Of a stretch of 45,365 bases of DNA, positions 15,911 through 24,140 are shown piece by piece. Location of the stretch: the NCBI GenBank assembly GCA_020063185.1, contig JAGUUY010000141.1, positions 1-45,365 of the forward strand, in the 5' to 3' direction. The translations under genes were made by a program, and so were the position numbers. The notes under the pieces are model-generated. The model did no database searches. It was not told the origin of the DNA and saw only the letters and a program-made list of their open reading frames with translations. This DNA comes from Bacillota bacterium (GTDB taxonomy: Bacteria > Bacillota > Desulfotomaculia > Desulfotomaculales > Ammonificaceae). The stretch's first letter is position 1. The number at the start of each line of letters is the position of its first letter.

Positions 15911-17355
15911 ATGGGAAACGAGTTGTATTCAGCCCTGTCACGCGCTTGAGCGGGCTTCTTTCCGTAGAAGTCTTTTTGGACAAAGGAAAGGTGGCGGAGG
16001 CCAACGTCAGCGGCACGATGTTCAGGGGTTACGAGTGGATAATGCGCGGTAGGCAGCTTACGGACGCCGTTTACATGACCCAGAGAATTTGCGGTATCTG
16101 TTCGCTTGCCCACGGCGCGGTTTCCAGCTATTTATTGGATAAAATCTTCGACAATGAGCTTACGGCAAATGCGCAATACCTTCGCAATATCATGTACGCC
16201 GCGGACTTTCTGCAAAATCATATCAGGCACTTCTACCTCTTCAGCCTCCCTGACTTCGTGCGGATGCCCCCCCGGCCGCCGTTTCACCGCCAGGATGTGG
16301 CCGATCTCCGGCTCAGCTCCCACGATAACCTGCGTTTAGCCGGGCATTACGCAAAGGCGGTGAAGGCGGCGCAGCAAAGCCACGAAATCTTGACCCTCTT
16401 CGGCGGGAAGGTTCCGCACCAGCACAGTTTCCTTCACGGCGGCGTCGCGACGGCCCCTACGGCAGACAAAGTAAACCGGGCTCTGGCTCTGTGCGGTGAA
16501 ATCAGTGCGTTTGTCAGAAATGCCATGATGCCGGATACGGAGCTTATCGCCGGGGTGTACAGCGACTACTTTAATATCGGCGTAACACCGCGCCGGCTGT
16601 TATCTTTCGGCCTTTTTAAATTCGGGGCTAAGAATGAAAGGCTGTGGTGGCCAAGCGGTGTGACCGACGACGGTCAAATATCCGTCCCCGACCTGCAGCA
16701 AATCAGCGAACACATCGGACGTTCATGGTTTGAGGATGCGGACAACAGTGTCGATGGACCCGGGCAAAAACCGGCGCCTCAAAAGCCGGGCGCCTATACC
16801 TGGGTGAAATCGGTAACTTACGCCGGGCGGCATTTTCAGGTCGGACCGCTGGCCCGCCTGATAATCACCGGTCAGTACCAGGGCGGTACGTCAACCATGG
16901 ACCGGATCTACGCCCGGTCTTTAGAAACGCTCTTTTTATCCGAATTATTATCCGAATGGCTCAAAAGGTTGGAACCCGGTCCCCCGCCCATTCACCAGAA
17001 ACACCAACCGGTCCTGAGCGAGGCGACCGCGGCGACGGACTCTATGCGCGGGGCACTCCTGCACAGCGCGCGGATCAGCGGGGACACCGTGACCGCATAC
17101 AACATTATCACGCCGACGGCCTGGAATTTCTCGCCCAAAAGCGCGAAAGGGGAGCGTGGCCCCGCGGAGAGCGCCCTGGTCGGCGCCGAAATTTCCAAAC
17201 CGGATATGCTGTTCACCGTACTGGGACGCATTGTCCGATCTTTTGACCCGTGCATACCCTGCGCCACTCACGTGCTCAGCCCAATGAAGCCGCCGTCGCC
17301 GGTGGATATGGAACAAAGAAACCGGCCAAGTCAGTCCTCCACCTTCTGCACGTAG
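15907..17355 (+). CDS. [NiFe] hydrogenase large (catalytic) subunit
   Basis: A 482-residue catalytic subunit that binds the NiFe(CN)2CO centre. All four metal cysteines are present: L1 motif RICGIC (C62, C65) and L2 motif SFDPCIPCATH (C449, C452). The proton-path glutamate in FRGYE (E43), FGGKVPHQHS, VGPLAR, the canopy arginine in SMRGALLH and TPTAWNFSPKSAKG are also kept. After H455 a 27-residue C-terminal tail remains, as expected for a precursor cut by a HyaD/HybD-type endopeptidase. No such protease or hyp gene lies in the window. The small subunit is odd while this subunit looks intact, so the catalytic site is probably assembled. The 3' end overlaps the convergent DUF421 gene by 25 bp. 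Confidence 0.88.
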   Translation: MNGKRVVFSPVTRLSGLLSVEVFLDKGKVAEANVSGTMFRGYEWIMRGRQLTDAVYMTQRICGICSLAHGAVSSYLLDKIFDNELTANAQYLRNIMYAADFLQNHIRHFYLFSLPDFVRMPPRPPFHRQDVADLRLSSHDNLRLAGHYAKAVKAAQQSHEILTLFGGKVPHQHSFLHGGVATAPTADKVNRALALCGEISAFVRNAMMPDTELIAGVYSDYFNIGVTPRRLLSFGLFKFGAKNERLWWPSGVTDDGQISVPDLQQISEHIGRSWFEDADNSVDGPGQKPAPQKPGAYTWVKSVTYAGRHFQVGPLARLIITGQYQGGTSTMDRIYARSLETLFLSELLSEWLKRLEPGPPPIHQKHQPVLSEATAATDSMRGALLHSARISGDTVTAYNIITPTAWNFSPKSAKGERGPAESALVGAEISKPDMLFTVLGRIVRSFDPCIPCATHVLSPMKPPSPVDMEQRNRPSQSSTFCT

Positions 17356-18050
17356 TCCATCCGGTCGTCGTACCTGTCAATGTACAGCGTGCCGCCGGTA
17401 TTGAGGTTCGCGTAGAGCACTTCCCTGACATCCGCGATGTTGTTTCGGCGCAGTTCACGGTACAGCCAGTTAAAGTCCAGGTGGTTTTGCGCCAGGTTCT
17501 GTTCGAAAACCCTCCCGTCCTTGATGATCTCGGTAGCCAGACCCTCGTACTTTGTACCCGCCTTTACATCGCTGGGGGTAAGCGGCCGGTACTGGGATTT
17601 TTTCTGGACACTGAGTTGACCGTGCGGTTCCAGGACGGCGAATTCCACCTGGTTGAAATCAAAGATATCTCTCTCGCGTAACTGCATTTCCAGGTCGTCG
17701 AGATGATATCTCAGCTTCCTCATGTTATGCTCGAGAATTTTCCCGTTCTGGATGATGACCACCGGCTCGCCCTCGATGAGTTTTCGCAGCCGGATGCTGT
17801 TTAACGTCGCAAGTCCCGTAAGGATTACCGCAATGGTTAGAATCACAGGGCTCAGCAGTACCCAAAAGCCTGGTATCGCTATGGTGATAAAGGCGCCGGC
17901 GATCGTCCCCAGGGTAATGCCCACGACAAAATCGAAAAATGTCATCTGCGACAGGAGTTTCTTGCCGATTAACCGTGTCAAAACAATCAGCAAAAAGTAC
18001 ACGACCATGCTTTTCCAAAGAACTTCCCATACCTGGGGCAGAATGGACAT
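17331..18050 (-). CDS. DUF421 (YetF/YcaP-type) membrane protein
   Basis: A 239-residue protein with three N-terminal membrane segments (VVYFLLIVLTRLIGKKLL, FVVGITLGTIAGAFI and LLSPVILTIAVILTGLATL) followed by the soluble YetF domain: IEGEPVVIIQNGKI, MRKLRYHLDDLEMQLRE, FDFNQVEFAVLEPHGQLSV and PSDVKAG. The function of the family is not established. Members are common in spore formers. The start is set at ATG 18050 because AGGGGTGAT precedes it at ideal spacing. The in-frame GTG and ATG codons at 18059 and 18056 lie inside that ribosome site. It is divergent from the MOT1-type transporter and converges on the hydrogenase genes. Confidence 0.85.
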   Translation of the reverse strand: MSILPQVWEVLWKSMVVYFLLIVLTRLIGKKLLSQMTFFDFVVGITLGTIAGAFITIAIPGFWVLLSPVILTIAVILTGLATLNSIRLRKLIEGEPVVIIQNGKILEHNMRKLRYHLDDLEMQLRERDIFDFNQVEFAVLEPHGQLSVQKKSQYRPLTPSDVKAGTKYEGLATEIIKDGRVFEQNLAQNHLDFNWLYRELRRNNIADVREVLYANLNTGGTLYIDRYDDRMDYVQKVED

Positions 18051-18167
18051 GAACATCACCCCTGGCCTGAAGAATACCGGGCATCGGCTTATATTCTTCG
18101 CACAAAGCGTCTGTTTAAAACAGCGGTGGGGGAGGAACTCCGTGATTGGGAAGTTTTCACAATTTCG

Positions 18168-18196
18168 TTGACAGTATCTTGACGCGGTGTTAAGCT
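18168..18196 (+). promoter_or_regulatory. Sigma-A promoter of the MOT1-type transporter
   Basis: TTGACA (18168-18173), 17-bp spacer, TAAGCT (18191-18196), followed 35 bp later by the GTG start. The -35 box is perfect and the -10 box matches at three positions. Confidence 0.6.
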
Positions 18197-18230
18197 GATT
18201 TCAGAAAATTCCTGCAAAAGGGGTAACAAC

Positions 18231-19391
18231 GTGTCCCACGCCTCTGCCGTCACCACGGAAGGGACCCCTCCTCTGCGTAACCGCTACGACCGCTCCGAGT
18301 GGGCGGGCGCCTTCGGGGACCTCGGCACTTTGATTCCCTTCGTTATCGGCTACATTACCGTCATGAAACTCGACCCCCTGGGAATCCTTTTCATGTTCGG
18401 TATTCTGTTGATTGCCTGCGGCAGCTATTACAAGACTCCTATCCCGGTGCAGCCGATGAAGGCCATCGGCGCGGCGGCCATCACGTCCCAAGCCGTAACC
18501 CCCGCGATGGTTTATGGGGCCGGACTTTTCACGGGCCTCTTTTGGCTGATAATGGCGTTGACCAACACCATCAGCCTTGTGGCCAAAGTGACCACTAAGC
18601 CCATCGTCAGGGGCATTGTCCTGGGATTGGGTTTCCTATTTATCCGCGACGGCATCAGGATGATGACCACCGACTGGCTGGTAGCCGTCGCCGCCCTGGC
18701 TGTTACTTTTATAATGCTGGGAAACAAGAAGATACCCGCCATGTTTGCTTTGCTAATGATCGGTGTTTTTGTGGCCTTTGCGAAAGAGCCTGGTCTCTGG
18801 ACGCAACTGACCGCTGTTGAGGTTGGGCTCAGATTGCCGGAATTTACTTTGGGTCAAATTACCTGGCACGATTTTGTGATGGGCGCGGTGATCCTGGGCA
18901 TACCGCAGATACCGCTTACACTCGGCAACGCCGTTATCGCCATCACCGCCGAAAACAACCGCCTCTTTCCGCACCGGCCTACTACCGAGAAGAAAATTGC
19001 CATCTCCCAGGGGATTATGAACCTGTTTTCACCCCTCGCCGGCGGTGTCCCCATGTGCCACGGCGCGGGCGGCATGGCCGGACACGTGCGCTTCGGGGCG
19101 CACACGGGGGGCGCCACCGTGATCCTCGGGTGTCTCCTCCTGGTTGCCGCGCTGTTTTTAAGCGATTCTATCCTGTTCATATTTCAGATGTTCCCCGAAT
19201 GTGTTCTCGGGGTAATCCTGTTCTTTGCCGGCCTGGAACTTGCGGTTTCAGCGCGCGATGTCCCCCGTGAAAAGAATGACTTTTACGTCTTCCTTGTGAC
19301 GGCTGGTTTCGCGCTTTGGAACATGGGGGCCGGTTTCCTGGCCGGCGTGTTGCTTGACCAGTTAACGAAGCGTAACATCGTAAAACTATAA
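18231..19391 (+). CDS. MOT1-family molybdate/sulfate transporter
   Basis: A 386-residue polytopic permease of the MOT1 branch of the SulP/anion transporter group. The two family signatures are present: WAGAFGDLGTLIPFVIGY near residue 25 and TPIPVQPMKAIGAAAI near residue 70, together with the C-terminal LGNAVIAITAENNRLFP and GGVPMCHGAGGMAGHVRFGAHTGG. Eukaryotic and some bacterial MOT1 proteins take up molybdate with high affinity. Some bacterial relatives may carry sulfate. It stands alone with its own promoter, a clear AAGGGG ribosome site and a GTG start. No molybdenum cofactor genes are in the window, so the substrate is left open. Confidence 0.85.
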   Translation: MSHASAVTTEGTPPLRNRYDRSEWAGAFGDLGTLIPFVIGYITVMKLDPLGILFMFGILLIACGSYYKTPIPVQPMKAIGAAAITSQAVTPAMVYGAGLFTGLFWLIMALTNTISLVAKVTTKPIVRGIVLGLGFLFIRDGIRMMTTDWLVAVAALAVTFIMLGNKKIPAMFALLMIGVFVAFAKEPGLWTQLTAVEVGLRLPEFTLGQITWHDFVMGAVILGIPQIPLTLGNAVIAITAENNRLFPHRPTTEKKIAISQGIMNLFSPLAGGVPMCHGAGGMAGHVRFGAHTGGATVILGCLLLVAALFLSDSILFIFQMFPECVLGVILFFAGLELAVSARDVPREKNDFYVFLVTAGFALWNMGAGFLAGVLLDQLTKRNIVKL

Positions 19392-19469
19392 CAATATCGC
19401 GGTATAATACCTGCCTTATCATCCGCCGAACTAAAATTCCCGGGATCTTGCCGGTTACAGGTCCGTTAA

Positions 19470-19507
19470 ATTTAAAATAAAGTCCACGTCCCGTGGGGAC
19501 GTGGACT
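19470..19507 (-). terminator. Terminator of the beta-helix protein gene
   Basis: Perfect 12-bp inverted repeat AGTCCACGTCCC / GGGACGTGGACT around a GTG loop (19481-19507). On the minus strand it is followed by a T-rich run (TTTATTTTAAATTT), 30 bp after the stop of the gene at 19536. Confidence 0.85.
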
Positions 19508-19535
19508 AAGCCGTATGTGTCCCGGCTTGAACGTG

Positions 19536-21098
19536 TTATCTGCCGCGCAGGGTTATCATCACATACCGTGACGTCCCGTCGCCGATATCCGCCCTGAGAC
19601 GCCAGGTACCTTCGGAAAGGTCTCGGGTGACCAGGTTCAAAATGTACTGCTCGTCCTCGGCGGCGTACCTGAAAAAATTGTCCCCCGCCTTACCGTTTGA
19701 CACCGCTTCGGTCTCCTCCCCGACAACGCCGTCCGTAATTTTGCTTAGGTACAGACGGGTATTCGCGTCTGTGACGGGGTTCTGATCCGCGTCCACAAGT
19801 TGGAATTTAACCGGCACGGTACTGCCCAGTTTGAAGGTGCTGCCGCCGTCGTTATCGATCGGGGGCAGGAAACCGATGAACTCATAGCGGACAGCGGTGG
19901 AGGCCAGCCAACCGTTTTCCGTTGTCCACGGCAGGTTATCCTGTCCGTAGAAAAGACGGTTGGGCCGGTCAACGACGTAGGGGTTGTCCACAAAACCATC
20001 ACCGTCGGCATCGGGACCGGTCCAGCCGCTCCAGTAGTTGCCGCCGACCGGCTTGGGAAGGTCGAACACGTTGCCGCTGCCGATACCTGCCCTTGCCTGG
20101 ACAGTATTGTCGATGAAGTTATTGTTGAACACCTCGTTATTGCTGGAGTTCCAGAAATAGAGCCCACAGCCGTTGCCGGAGACGGTGTTCCCGCTGATCG
20201 TGCTCCCGCCGGCGTTCAAGAAATTTATCCCGTAAACCTTGTTCCCTTCCAAGGTGTTGCCGGAAATTACGTGTCCCCCGCAACCCTGGAGGTAGATCCC
20301 CGTACCGCTGTTAACCACCGTATTGTTGGTGAAATTGTTGTTCTGGGAACCCATGGCCCGGATACCGCCGGCGTTGTCGTTAACGGTGTTGCCGGTCAGC
20401 GTGTTACCGTTGCAGCCTTGGAGGTGCATGCCGAAAACAATATTCCCGTTGGCGGTGTTCTCCGCGAGGGTGTTGTTCGCGGACCCCATCAGCCAAAATC
20501 CGCAACCGCCGTTGCCGGACGCCGTGTTACCGGCAAGTGTGTTCTCACCGGAACCCGCCAGCCAGATGCCGAAAATGTTGCCGCAGGCGCTGTTACCCGT
20601 TACGCTGTTACCGGCGGCGCCCTGGACCAGGATGCCCTGGTACGAGTTATTGTCTGCCACATTATCGGCAACTGTGTTACCTGTGGAGTTAATAACACAG
20701 ATACCGATGTTGTTGTTTTCGGCGGTAATTCCGGTAAGGGTGTTGCCGCCCCCAAGGCGCACCTGGATACCGTTGGTGAATTTTTTAACCTTTAGATTTT
20801 TGATGGTTACGCCCGTTCTTCCCAGCAGGTATACGCCGTCACCGGCGCCGTTTCCCACGGTTTTGTATCCGTTGCCGTCGAGGGTGATGCCGTTGCCTGC
20901 GATCCGGATCGTCGCCTTTAAATCCTGCGTCAACACGGCCGTTCTTGTTGCCGGGTCCCAGGTACCGGCAGGCCAACTCCAACCGTTGTCACCCAGAGTT
21001 ATTGTGGAAGGCTGCGGCGCTTCCGCCTGGGCCGCGCCCGCAGTCAGCAGTCCTGCGATCAAACCCGCCAGCATAAGGACCAAAACGGTCTTTCGCAT
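19536..21098 (-). CDS. Secreted right-handed beta-helix (NosD-like) protein with PxKF C-terminal domain
   Basis: A 520-residue exported protein. Residues 1-25 are a signal peptide ending AGAAQA. Residues about 60-350 are a parallel beta-helix with some ten 22-23-residue coils built on G-N-T-[LV]-x-G/D-N and N-G/N-x-G-I-x-[LV] (for example GNTLTGITAENNNIGICV), the pattern of NosD/PbH1 proteins. Residues about 400-520 form a PxKF-type domain, with GSTVPVKFQL and the cysteine-free strand pattern ending RYVMITLRG. Beta-helices of this kind bind or cut polysaccharides, or act as surface structures. No catalytic residues could be assigned. Despite the NosD resemblance there is no nitrous-oxide reductase nearby. 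ATG 21098 has a near-perfect AAAGGAGGTAA site. The gene is monocistronic with its own terminator. Confidence 0.85.
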   Translation of the reverse strand: MRKTVLVLMLAGLIAGLLTAGAAQAEAPQPSTITLGDNGWSWPAGTWDPATRTAVLTQDLKATIRIAGNGITLDGNGYKTVGNGAGDGVYLLGRTGVTIKNLKVKKFTNGIQVRLGGGNTLTGITAENNNIGICVINSTGNTVADNVADNNSYQGILVQGAAGNSVTGNSACGNIFGIWLAGSGENTLAGNTASGNGGCGFWLMGSANNTLAENTANGNIVFGMHLQGCNGNTLTGNTVNDNAGGIRAMGSQNNNFTNNTVVNSGTGIYLQGCGGHVISGNTLEGNKVYGINFLNAGGSTISGNTVSGNGCGLYFWNSSNNEVFNNNFIDNTVQARAGIGSGNVFDLPKPVGGNYWSGWTGPDADGDGFVDNPYVVDRPNRLFYGQDNLPWTTENGWLASTAVRYEFIGFLPPIDNDGGSTFKLGSTVPVKFQLVDADQNPVTDANTRLYLSKITDGVVGEETEAVSNGKAGDNFFRYAAEDEQYILNLVTRDLSEGTWRLRADIGDGTSRYVMITLRGR

Positions 21099-21283
21099 TG
21101 TCTTACCTCCTTTCCGCCTCTTTTTCGCTACAGCGATTGACTACTCTTCGCCTCCCATCCTTCTAATACTCTTTTCCAAAAATAAATACCCCCTCAGGCC
21201 GGACGTTTGGGCACAAATACGTGGGACTGTTACCCCAATCTTGCAGGGACGTAAGACCTATTTTAAGCGGCCCGGACCACGGC

Positions 21284-21311
21284 AAAAGAGCAGCCGTACC
21301 TGGCTGCTCTT
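21284..21311 (-). terminator. Terminator of the hcp gene cluster
   Basis: Perfect 10-bp stem AAGAGCAGCC-GTACCT-GGCTGCTCTT (21286-21311) followed on the minus strand by TTTT. It lies 27 bp after the stop of the ferredoxin gene. Confidence 0.75.
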
Positions 21312-21338
21312 GTCCGCTTATTATCCTTTGCCCGTTGG

Positions 21339-22076
21339 TTATTCCGGCTTTACCTCGCCGTGGACTCCGATTACCACCGCTTCCAGCGGCACCTCCCGGC
21401 CGGACTTTGCCACCGCCTCCCGGGCTAGACACGCCAGTCCCGCGCAACAGGGGACTTCCATGTGCAGTATTCCCAAGCTCTTGAGCCCCGCCTGTTCAAG
21501 TATTTCGCCCAGTTTTTGCTCGTAGGCCGATACATCGCCCAGTTTCGGGCAGCCTGTGGCGATTGCTTTGCCGGCAAGGAAATGACCGTACATATCAGCG
21601 TAAGCAAAAGGGACGCAGTCGGCTACAAGCACCAGGTCGGCGCCCTTTAAAAACGGCGCCGCCGGCGGCACGAGGCGCAGCTTAATCGGCCACTGACGAA
21701 GCTGTCCGGAGCCGGTGTTCAAAGCGCGCGCTGAAGTGCACGGTGAGGGCGGGTTGGGAGCCGCAGGAGCCGGAACATCGATACCGTGCTCTCTCATGTG
21801 CTCAAGGTGTTTAGCCAAAAGCTCGGGAGACTTCTGCTCCAGGTGGGAAAGCACCTCGGTCAGGCGGTAGTCCTCCGCCTCCCTTTCCGCGATCCTCAAA
21901 GCGCCCCGGGGGCACTCTCCCATACAAGCGCCCAATCCGTCGCAAAAGCTTTCCTTAACAAGCCTTGCCTTACCGTCCACAACTTCCAGCGCCCCTTCCG
22001 GACACCCGGTCAGGCAAAGCCCGCAGCCGTCGCATTTTTCTTCATCGACGCTGATGATTTTTCGCCGTACCGTCAT
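21339..22076 (-). CDS. Two-cluster ferredoxin-like iron-sulfur protein of the hcp cluster
   Basis: A 245-residue protein with an N-terminal bacterial-ferredoxin domain and a 150-residue C-terminal domain. The first cluster site is complete, CDGCGLCLTGC (C15, C18, C21, C25). The second reads CDGLGACMGEC (C45, C51, C55) with L48 where the second cysteine would be, a pattern I have seen as typical of this Hcp-associated family, so that cluster may be a [3Fe-4S] or atypically ligated one. The C-terminal part has VLVADCVPFAYADMYGHFL, ATGCPKLGD and MEVPCCAGL, with three more cysteine-containing motifs. It is likely an electron donor or partner for Hcp. ATG 22076 follows AGGGGGTGG. The open frame 19 codons further up runs into repeat DNA and is rejected. 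Confidence 0.75.
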   Translation of the reverse strand: MTVRRKIISVDEEKCDGCGLCLTGCPEGALEVVDGKARLVKESFCDGLGACMGECPRGALRIAEREAEDYRLTEVLSHLEQKSPELLAKHLEHMREHGIDVPAPAAPNPPSPCTSARALNTGSGQLRQWPIKLRLVPPAAPFLKGADLVLVADCVPFAYADMYGHFLAGKAIATGCPKLGDVSAYEQKLGEILEQAGLKSLGILHMEVPCCAGLACLAREAVAKSGREVPLEAVVIGVHGEVKPE

Positions 22077-22096
22077 CACTCGCCACCCCCTAAAAA

Positions 22097-22176
22097 GTTC
22101 GACGTTCGACGTGCTAACTAATACTGGATGCATTACGGGTCCGTTCGAAGTTCAGAGTTCACGGTTCGAGGTTCAG
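22097..22176 (-). repeat. Heptamer/core repeat element B, upstream of the ferredoxin gene
   Basis: Read on the minus strand, units of the form GAACCTC, GAACCGT, GAACTCT and GAACTTC lead into GAACGGACC, a core of about 25 nt ending TATTAGTTAG, then CACGTCGAACGTCGAAC. The element ends 20 bp before ATG 22076, just upstream of its ribosome site. The related elements are at 22505-22567, 32856-32960 and 37449-37515. Confidence 0.8.
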
Positions 22177-22229
22177 CAGCCTCCCTAACATTAACCGTTG
22201 ATTGCTGACAGCTAATCTACTTCAGAGTC

Positions 22230-22478
22230 TTATTTCTTGGACTCACGTTCAAGCCTGGTCTTCATCCTCTGATACTCATCCTTGCCAAAACACATTTTTG
22301 CGAACTTGCACCACTGGATGCAGGACTGCAGGTTGTTGTATACGGGAGTGCCGCACCCGCCGCAGGCGACCTGAACTTCGTTGGAGAAAACCTCCACCTC
22401 AGAACCGCACCGCGGGCACTTCTTTACGGTCAGAGTAGGCGTACGGATGTCGCTGCCGCCCGGACACCGTTCGAGCAT
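22230..22478 (-). CDS. Small cysteine-rich zinc-ribbon protein of the hcp cluster
   Basis: An 82-residue protein with eight cysteines: C5, a zinc-ribbon made of C21-x2-C24 and C39-x2-C42, and a C-terminal C53-x3-C57-x5-C63 group that could bind a second metal or an FeS cluster. Charged ends (ERESKK) suggest a small soluble protein. It sits between hcp and the ferredoxin-like gene on the same strand. Similar small proteins occur beside hcp in anaerobes, but I know no proven function. The ATG at 22478 follows a strong GGGAGGGGGGTGA site, and heptamer repeat element A lies directly upstream of it. Confidence 0.7.
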   Translation of the reverse strand: MLERCPGGSDIRTPTLTVKKCPRCGSEVEVFSNEVQVACGGCGTPVYNNLQSCIQWCKFAKMCFGKDEYQRMKTRLERESKK

Positions 22479-22504
22479 CGCGGCTCACCCCCCTCCCGAA
22501 TTAG

Positions 22505-22567
22505 GCGTTCGACGTTCAAGCTAATGCTGTAGACCTTTGGGGTCTGTTCACGGTTCACAGTTCACGG
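22505..22567 (-). repeat. Heptamer/core repeat element A, upstream of the zinc-ribbon gene
   Basis: Minus-strand reading: GTGAACT, GTGAACC, GTGAACAGACC, a small hairpin AGACC-CCAAA-GGTCT, then GCATTAGCTTG and AACGTCGAACGCC. It lies inside the presumed hcp transcript and ends 26 bp before ATG 22478. The rest of the 200-bp gap to hcp shows no gene. Confidence 0.8.
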
Positions 22568-22678
22568 CCCGGGTTACGCTTAGGACCAGCATCAAATTGC
22601 TTGCCGCCAACCGGGCTGCGCTCACTGTTTACTTTACCACAGCACGGGGGATTGGATGACCTGGCTTCCCGCCGCCCC

Positions 22679-23965
22679 TCACCGGCTGTTTAGCATGACT
22701 GCCATGTCCTCTGCGGGATTGCTTATCAGCCGCAGGTCATAATTTTCCTGTAAAACAGCCAGCACCCCTGGAGTGACGAAAGCCGGCGGGCGCGGGCCAA
22801 GATAAATTCTTTTTACGCCGAGGTGAAGCAGGCTGAGCAGTATGGCGACCGCTTTTTGTTCAAACCAGGTCAATACCAGGGAAAGAGGTAGTTCGTTGAC
22901 CGAAGCTCCGAAAGCATCGGCCAGGGCCCCGGCTATTTTCAGCGCGGAGTAAGAGTCGTTGCACTGGCCAAGATCAAGCAGGCGTGGAATGCCGTCGATT
23001 TCTCCCAGGTCAAGGTCGTTAAAGCGGTATTTCCCGCACCCGAGGGTTATGACAACACAATCTTCCGGAACCATTTTAACGAACTCACGATAGTACGGCA
23101 TTGCCTTGTGGGGGCCGTCACACCCGCCCACCAGGAAGAAGTGGCGGATTTTGCCCGTTTTGACGGCATCGATAATCTTGCCCGCAATCGCCAGTACCGC
23201 TTCATGGTGAAATCCTGTGGTCACCGAGCCCCCCTCCCCGGCGGTCAGTTCCGGCAGGGACAGCGCCTTTTGGATGAGCGGCGAGAAATCGCGGTTGTTT
23301 ATGTGCGCCGCGCCTTCCACGCCGGCGACGCCGCAGGTGAACAGGCGGTCCTTGTATGATGCGCGCGGAATCAACACGCAGTTGGTGGTTGCCAGGACGG
23401 CGCCCGGGAAGGAAGCGAACTCGTCTTTCTGCCTCCGCCACGAGCCTCCCAGGTTGCCTGTCAGGTGGCTGAAATTTTTCAGGGCAGGGTAGGCATGGGC
23501 GGGGAGCATTTCCCCGTGGGTATATACATTAACGCCCTTGCCTTCCGTTTGTTTAAGCAGTTCATAAAGGTCGAGCAGGTCGTGCCCCGTAACCAGAATG
23601 CCGCGGCCTTTTTTAGTACCAGTAACAACAGCGGTCGGCCCGGGTGTGCCGAACTTCTCGGTGTTGGCCTTGTTCAGTAGAGCCATGGCTTTTAAATTAA
23701 TTTCACCGCACCTGAGCACCATGTCAACCATCCGCGACAGGTCAAAATTAACGTTGGTCAGAGTTGAAAACAGGGCCTCATGGGTGAAGGCGTCCACCTC
23801 GGGGTCGGCGCAGCCGAGTTCCCTGGCATGGTAGGCATAAGCGCCTACTCCTTTCAAGCCGAAAAGCAGAATGTCCTGTAAGCTCGCAAGGTCCTCGTTC
23901 TTTCCGCAAACACCCACTTTGGTGCAGCCCGCCGGCGGGGTTTGGGAGCACTGGTAGCAAAACAT
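22679..23965 (-). CDS. hcp: Hybrid cluster protein (hydroxylamine/NO reductase), short class
   Basis: Hcp carries a hybrid Ni-free Fe-S-O cluster and reduces nitric oxide or hydroxylamine in anaerobes under nitrosative stress. The N-terminal cluster cysteines are C3, C6, C14 and C20 (CYQC...GCTKVGVCGK). Ligands of the hybrid cluster can be followed in order: H and E in YTHGEMLPAHAYP, C in TTNCVLIP, C in LFTCGVAG, C in TLGCGKYRFN, C in LDLGQCNDSYSA, and E in TWFEQKAV. At 428 residues it is about 120 shorter than the classical 550-residue enzyme, as in the class III forms that lack one helical bundle. ATG 23965 has AAAGGAGGTAA upstream. Expression should depend on sigma-54 through the -24/-12 site at 24021-24037 and the divergent activator. 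Confidence 0.93.
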   Translation of the reverse strand: MFCYQCSQTPPAGCTKVGVCGKNEDLASLQDILLFGLKGVGAYAYHARELGCADPEVDAFTHEALFSTLTNVNFDLSRMVDMVLRCGEINLKAMALLNKANTEKFGTPGPTAVVTGTKKGRGILVTGHDLLDLYELLKQTEGKGVNVYTHGEMLPAHAYPALKNFSHLTGNLGGSWRRQKDEFASFPGAVLATTNCVLIPRASYKDRLFTCGVAGVEGAAHINNRDFSPLIQKALSLPELTAGEGGSVTTGFHHEAVLAIAGKIIDAVKTGKIRHFFLVGGCDGPHKAMPYYREFVKMVPEDCVVITLGCGKYRFNDLDLGEIDGIPRLLDLGQCNDSYSALKIAGALADAFGASVNELPLSLVLTWFEQKAVAILLSLLHLGVKRIYLGPRPPAFVTPGVLAVLQENYDLRLISNPAEDMAVMLNSR

Positions 23966-24020
23966 TGTGATTACCTCCTTTTTTAGACGTCAGATCGGAA
24001 CCGTCCTGTTAGATTTAAAT

Positions 24021-24037
24021 TGCAAGAAACGTGCCAA
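24021..24037 (-). promoter_or_regulatory. Sigma-54 (-24/-12) promoter of hcp
   Basis: Minus-strand reading TTGGCACGTTTCTTGCA. The GG of the -24 box and the GC of the -12 box are separated by 10 bp, exactly the consensus. It lies 56 bp upstream of the hcp ATG and is divergent from a sigma-54-dependent activator gene. Confidence 0.88.
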
Positions 24038-24111
24038 AAGCGAAATGTTTCCGATAGTCACGTGACGGTGCGGATTATCGTTTTCTCTTAAACTTGACCG
24101 CGGTAAAAAAT

Positions 24112-24140
24112 TTGTGTCTCAATAGAAAAAATGATACAAT
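24112..24140 (+). promoter_or_regulatory. Sigma-A-like promoter of the sigma-54 activator gene
   Basis: TTGTGT (24112-24117), 17-bp spacer, TACAAT (24135-24140), 58 bp before ATG 24199. It overlaps the presumed activator sites, which would allow autoregulation. Confidence 0.5.

Noticed and set aside
20160-20780. Possible tandem DNA repeat array or CRISPR
   Set aside because: The periodicity reflects the 22-23-residue coils of the beta-helix protein; units are diverged and coding, with no constant repeat or spacers.
19536-21098. True NosD of nitrous oxide reduction
   Set aside because: Only the generic beta-helix is shared; there is no nosZ, nosF or nosY nearby and a PxKF domain is present instead.
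19800-21525. Long plus-strand frames opposite the beta-helix gene
   Set aside because: They are antisense to a repetitive GC-rich coding region with a signal peptide, perfect ribosome site and terminator on the minus strand.
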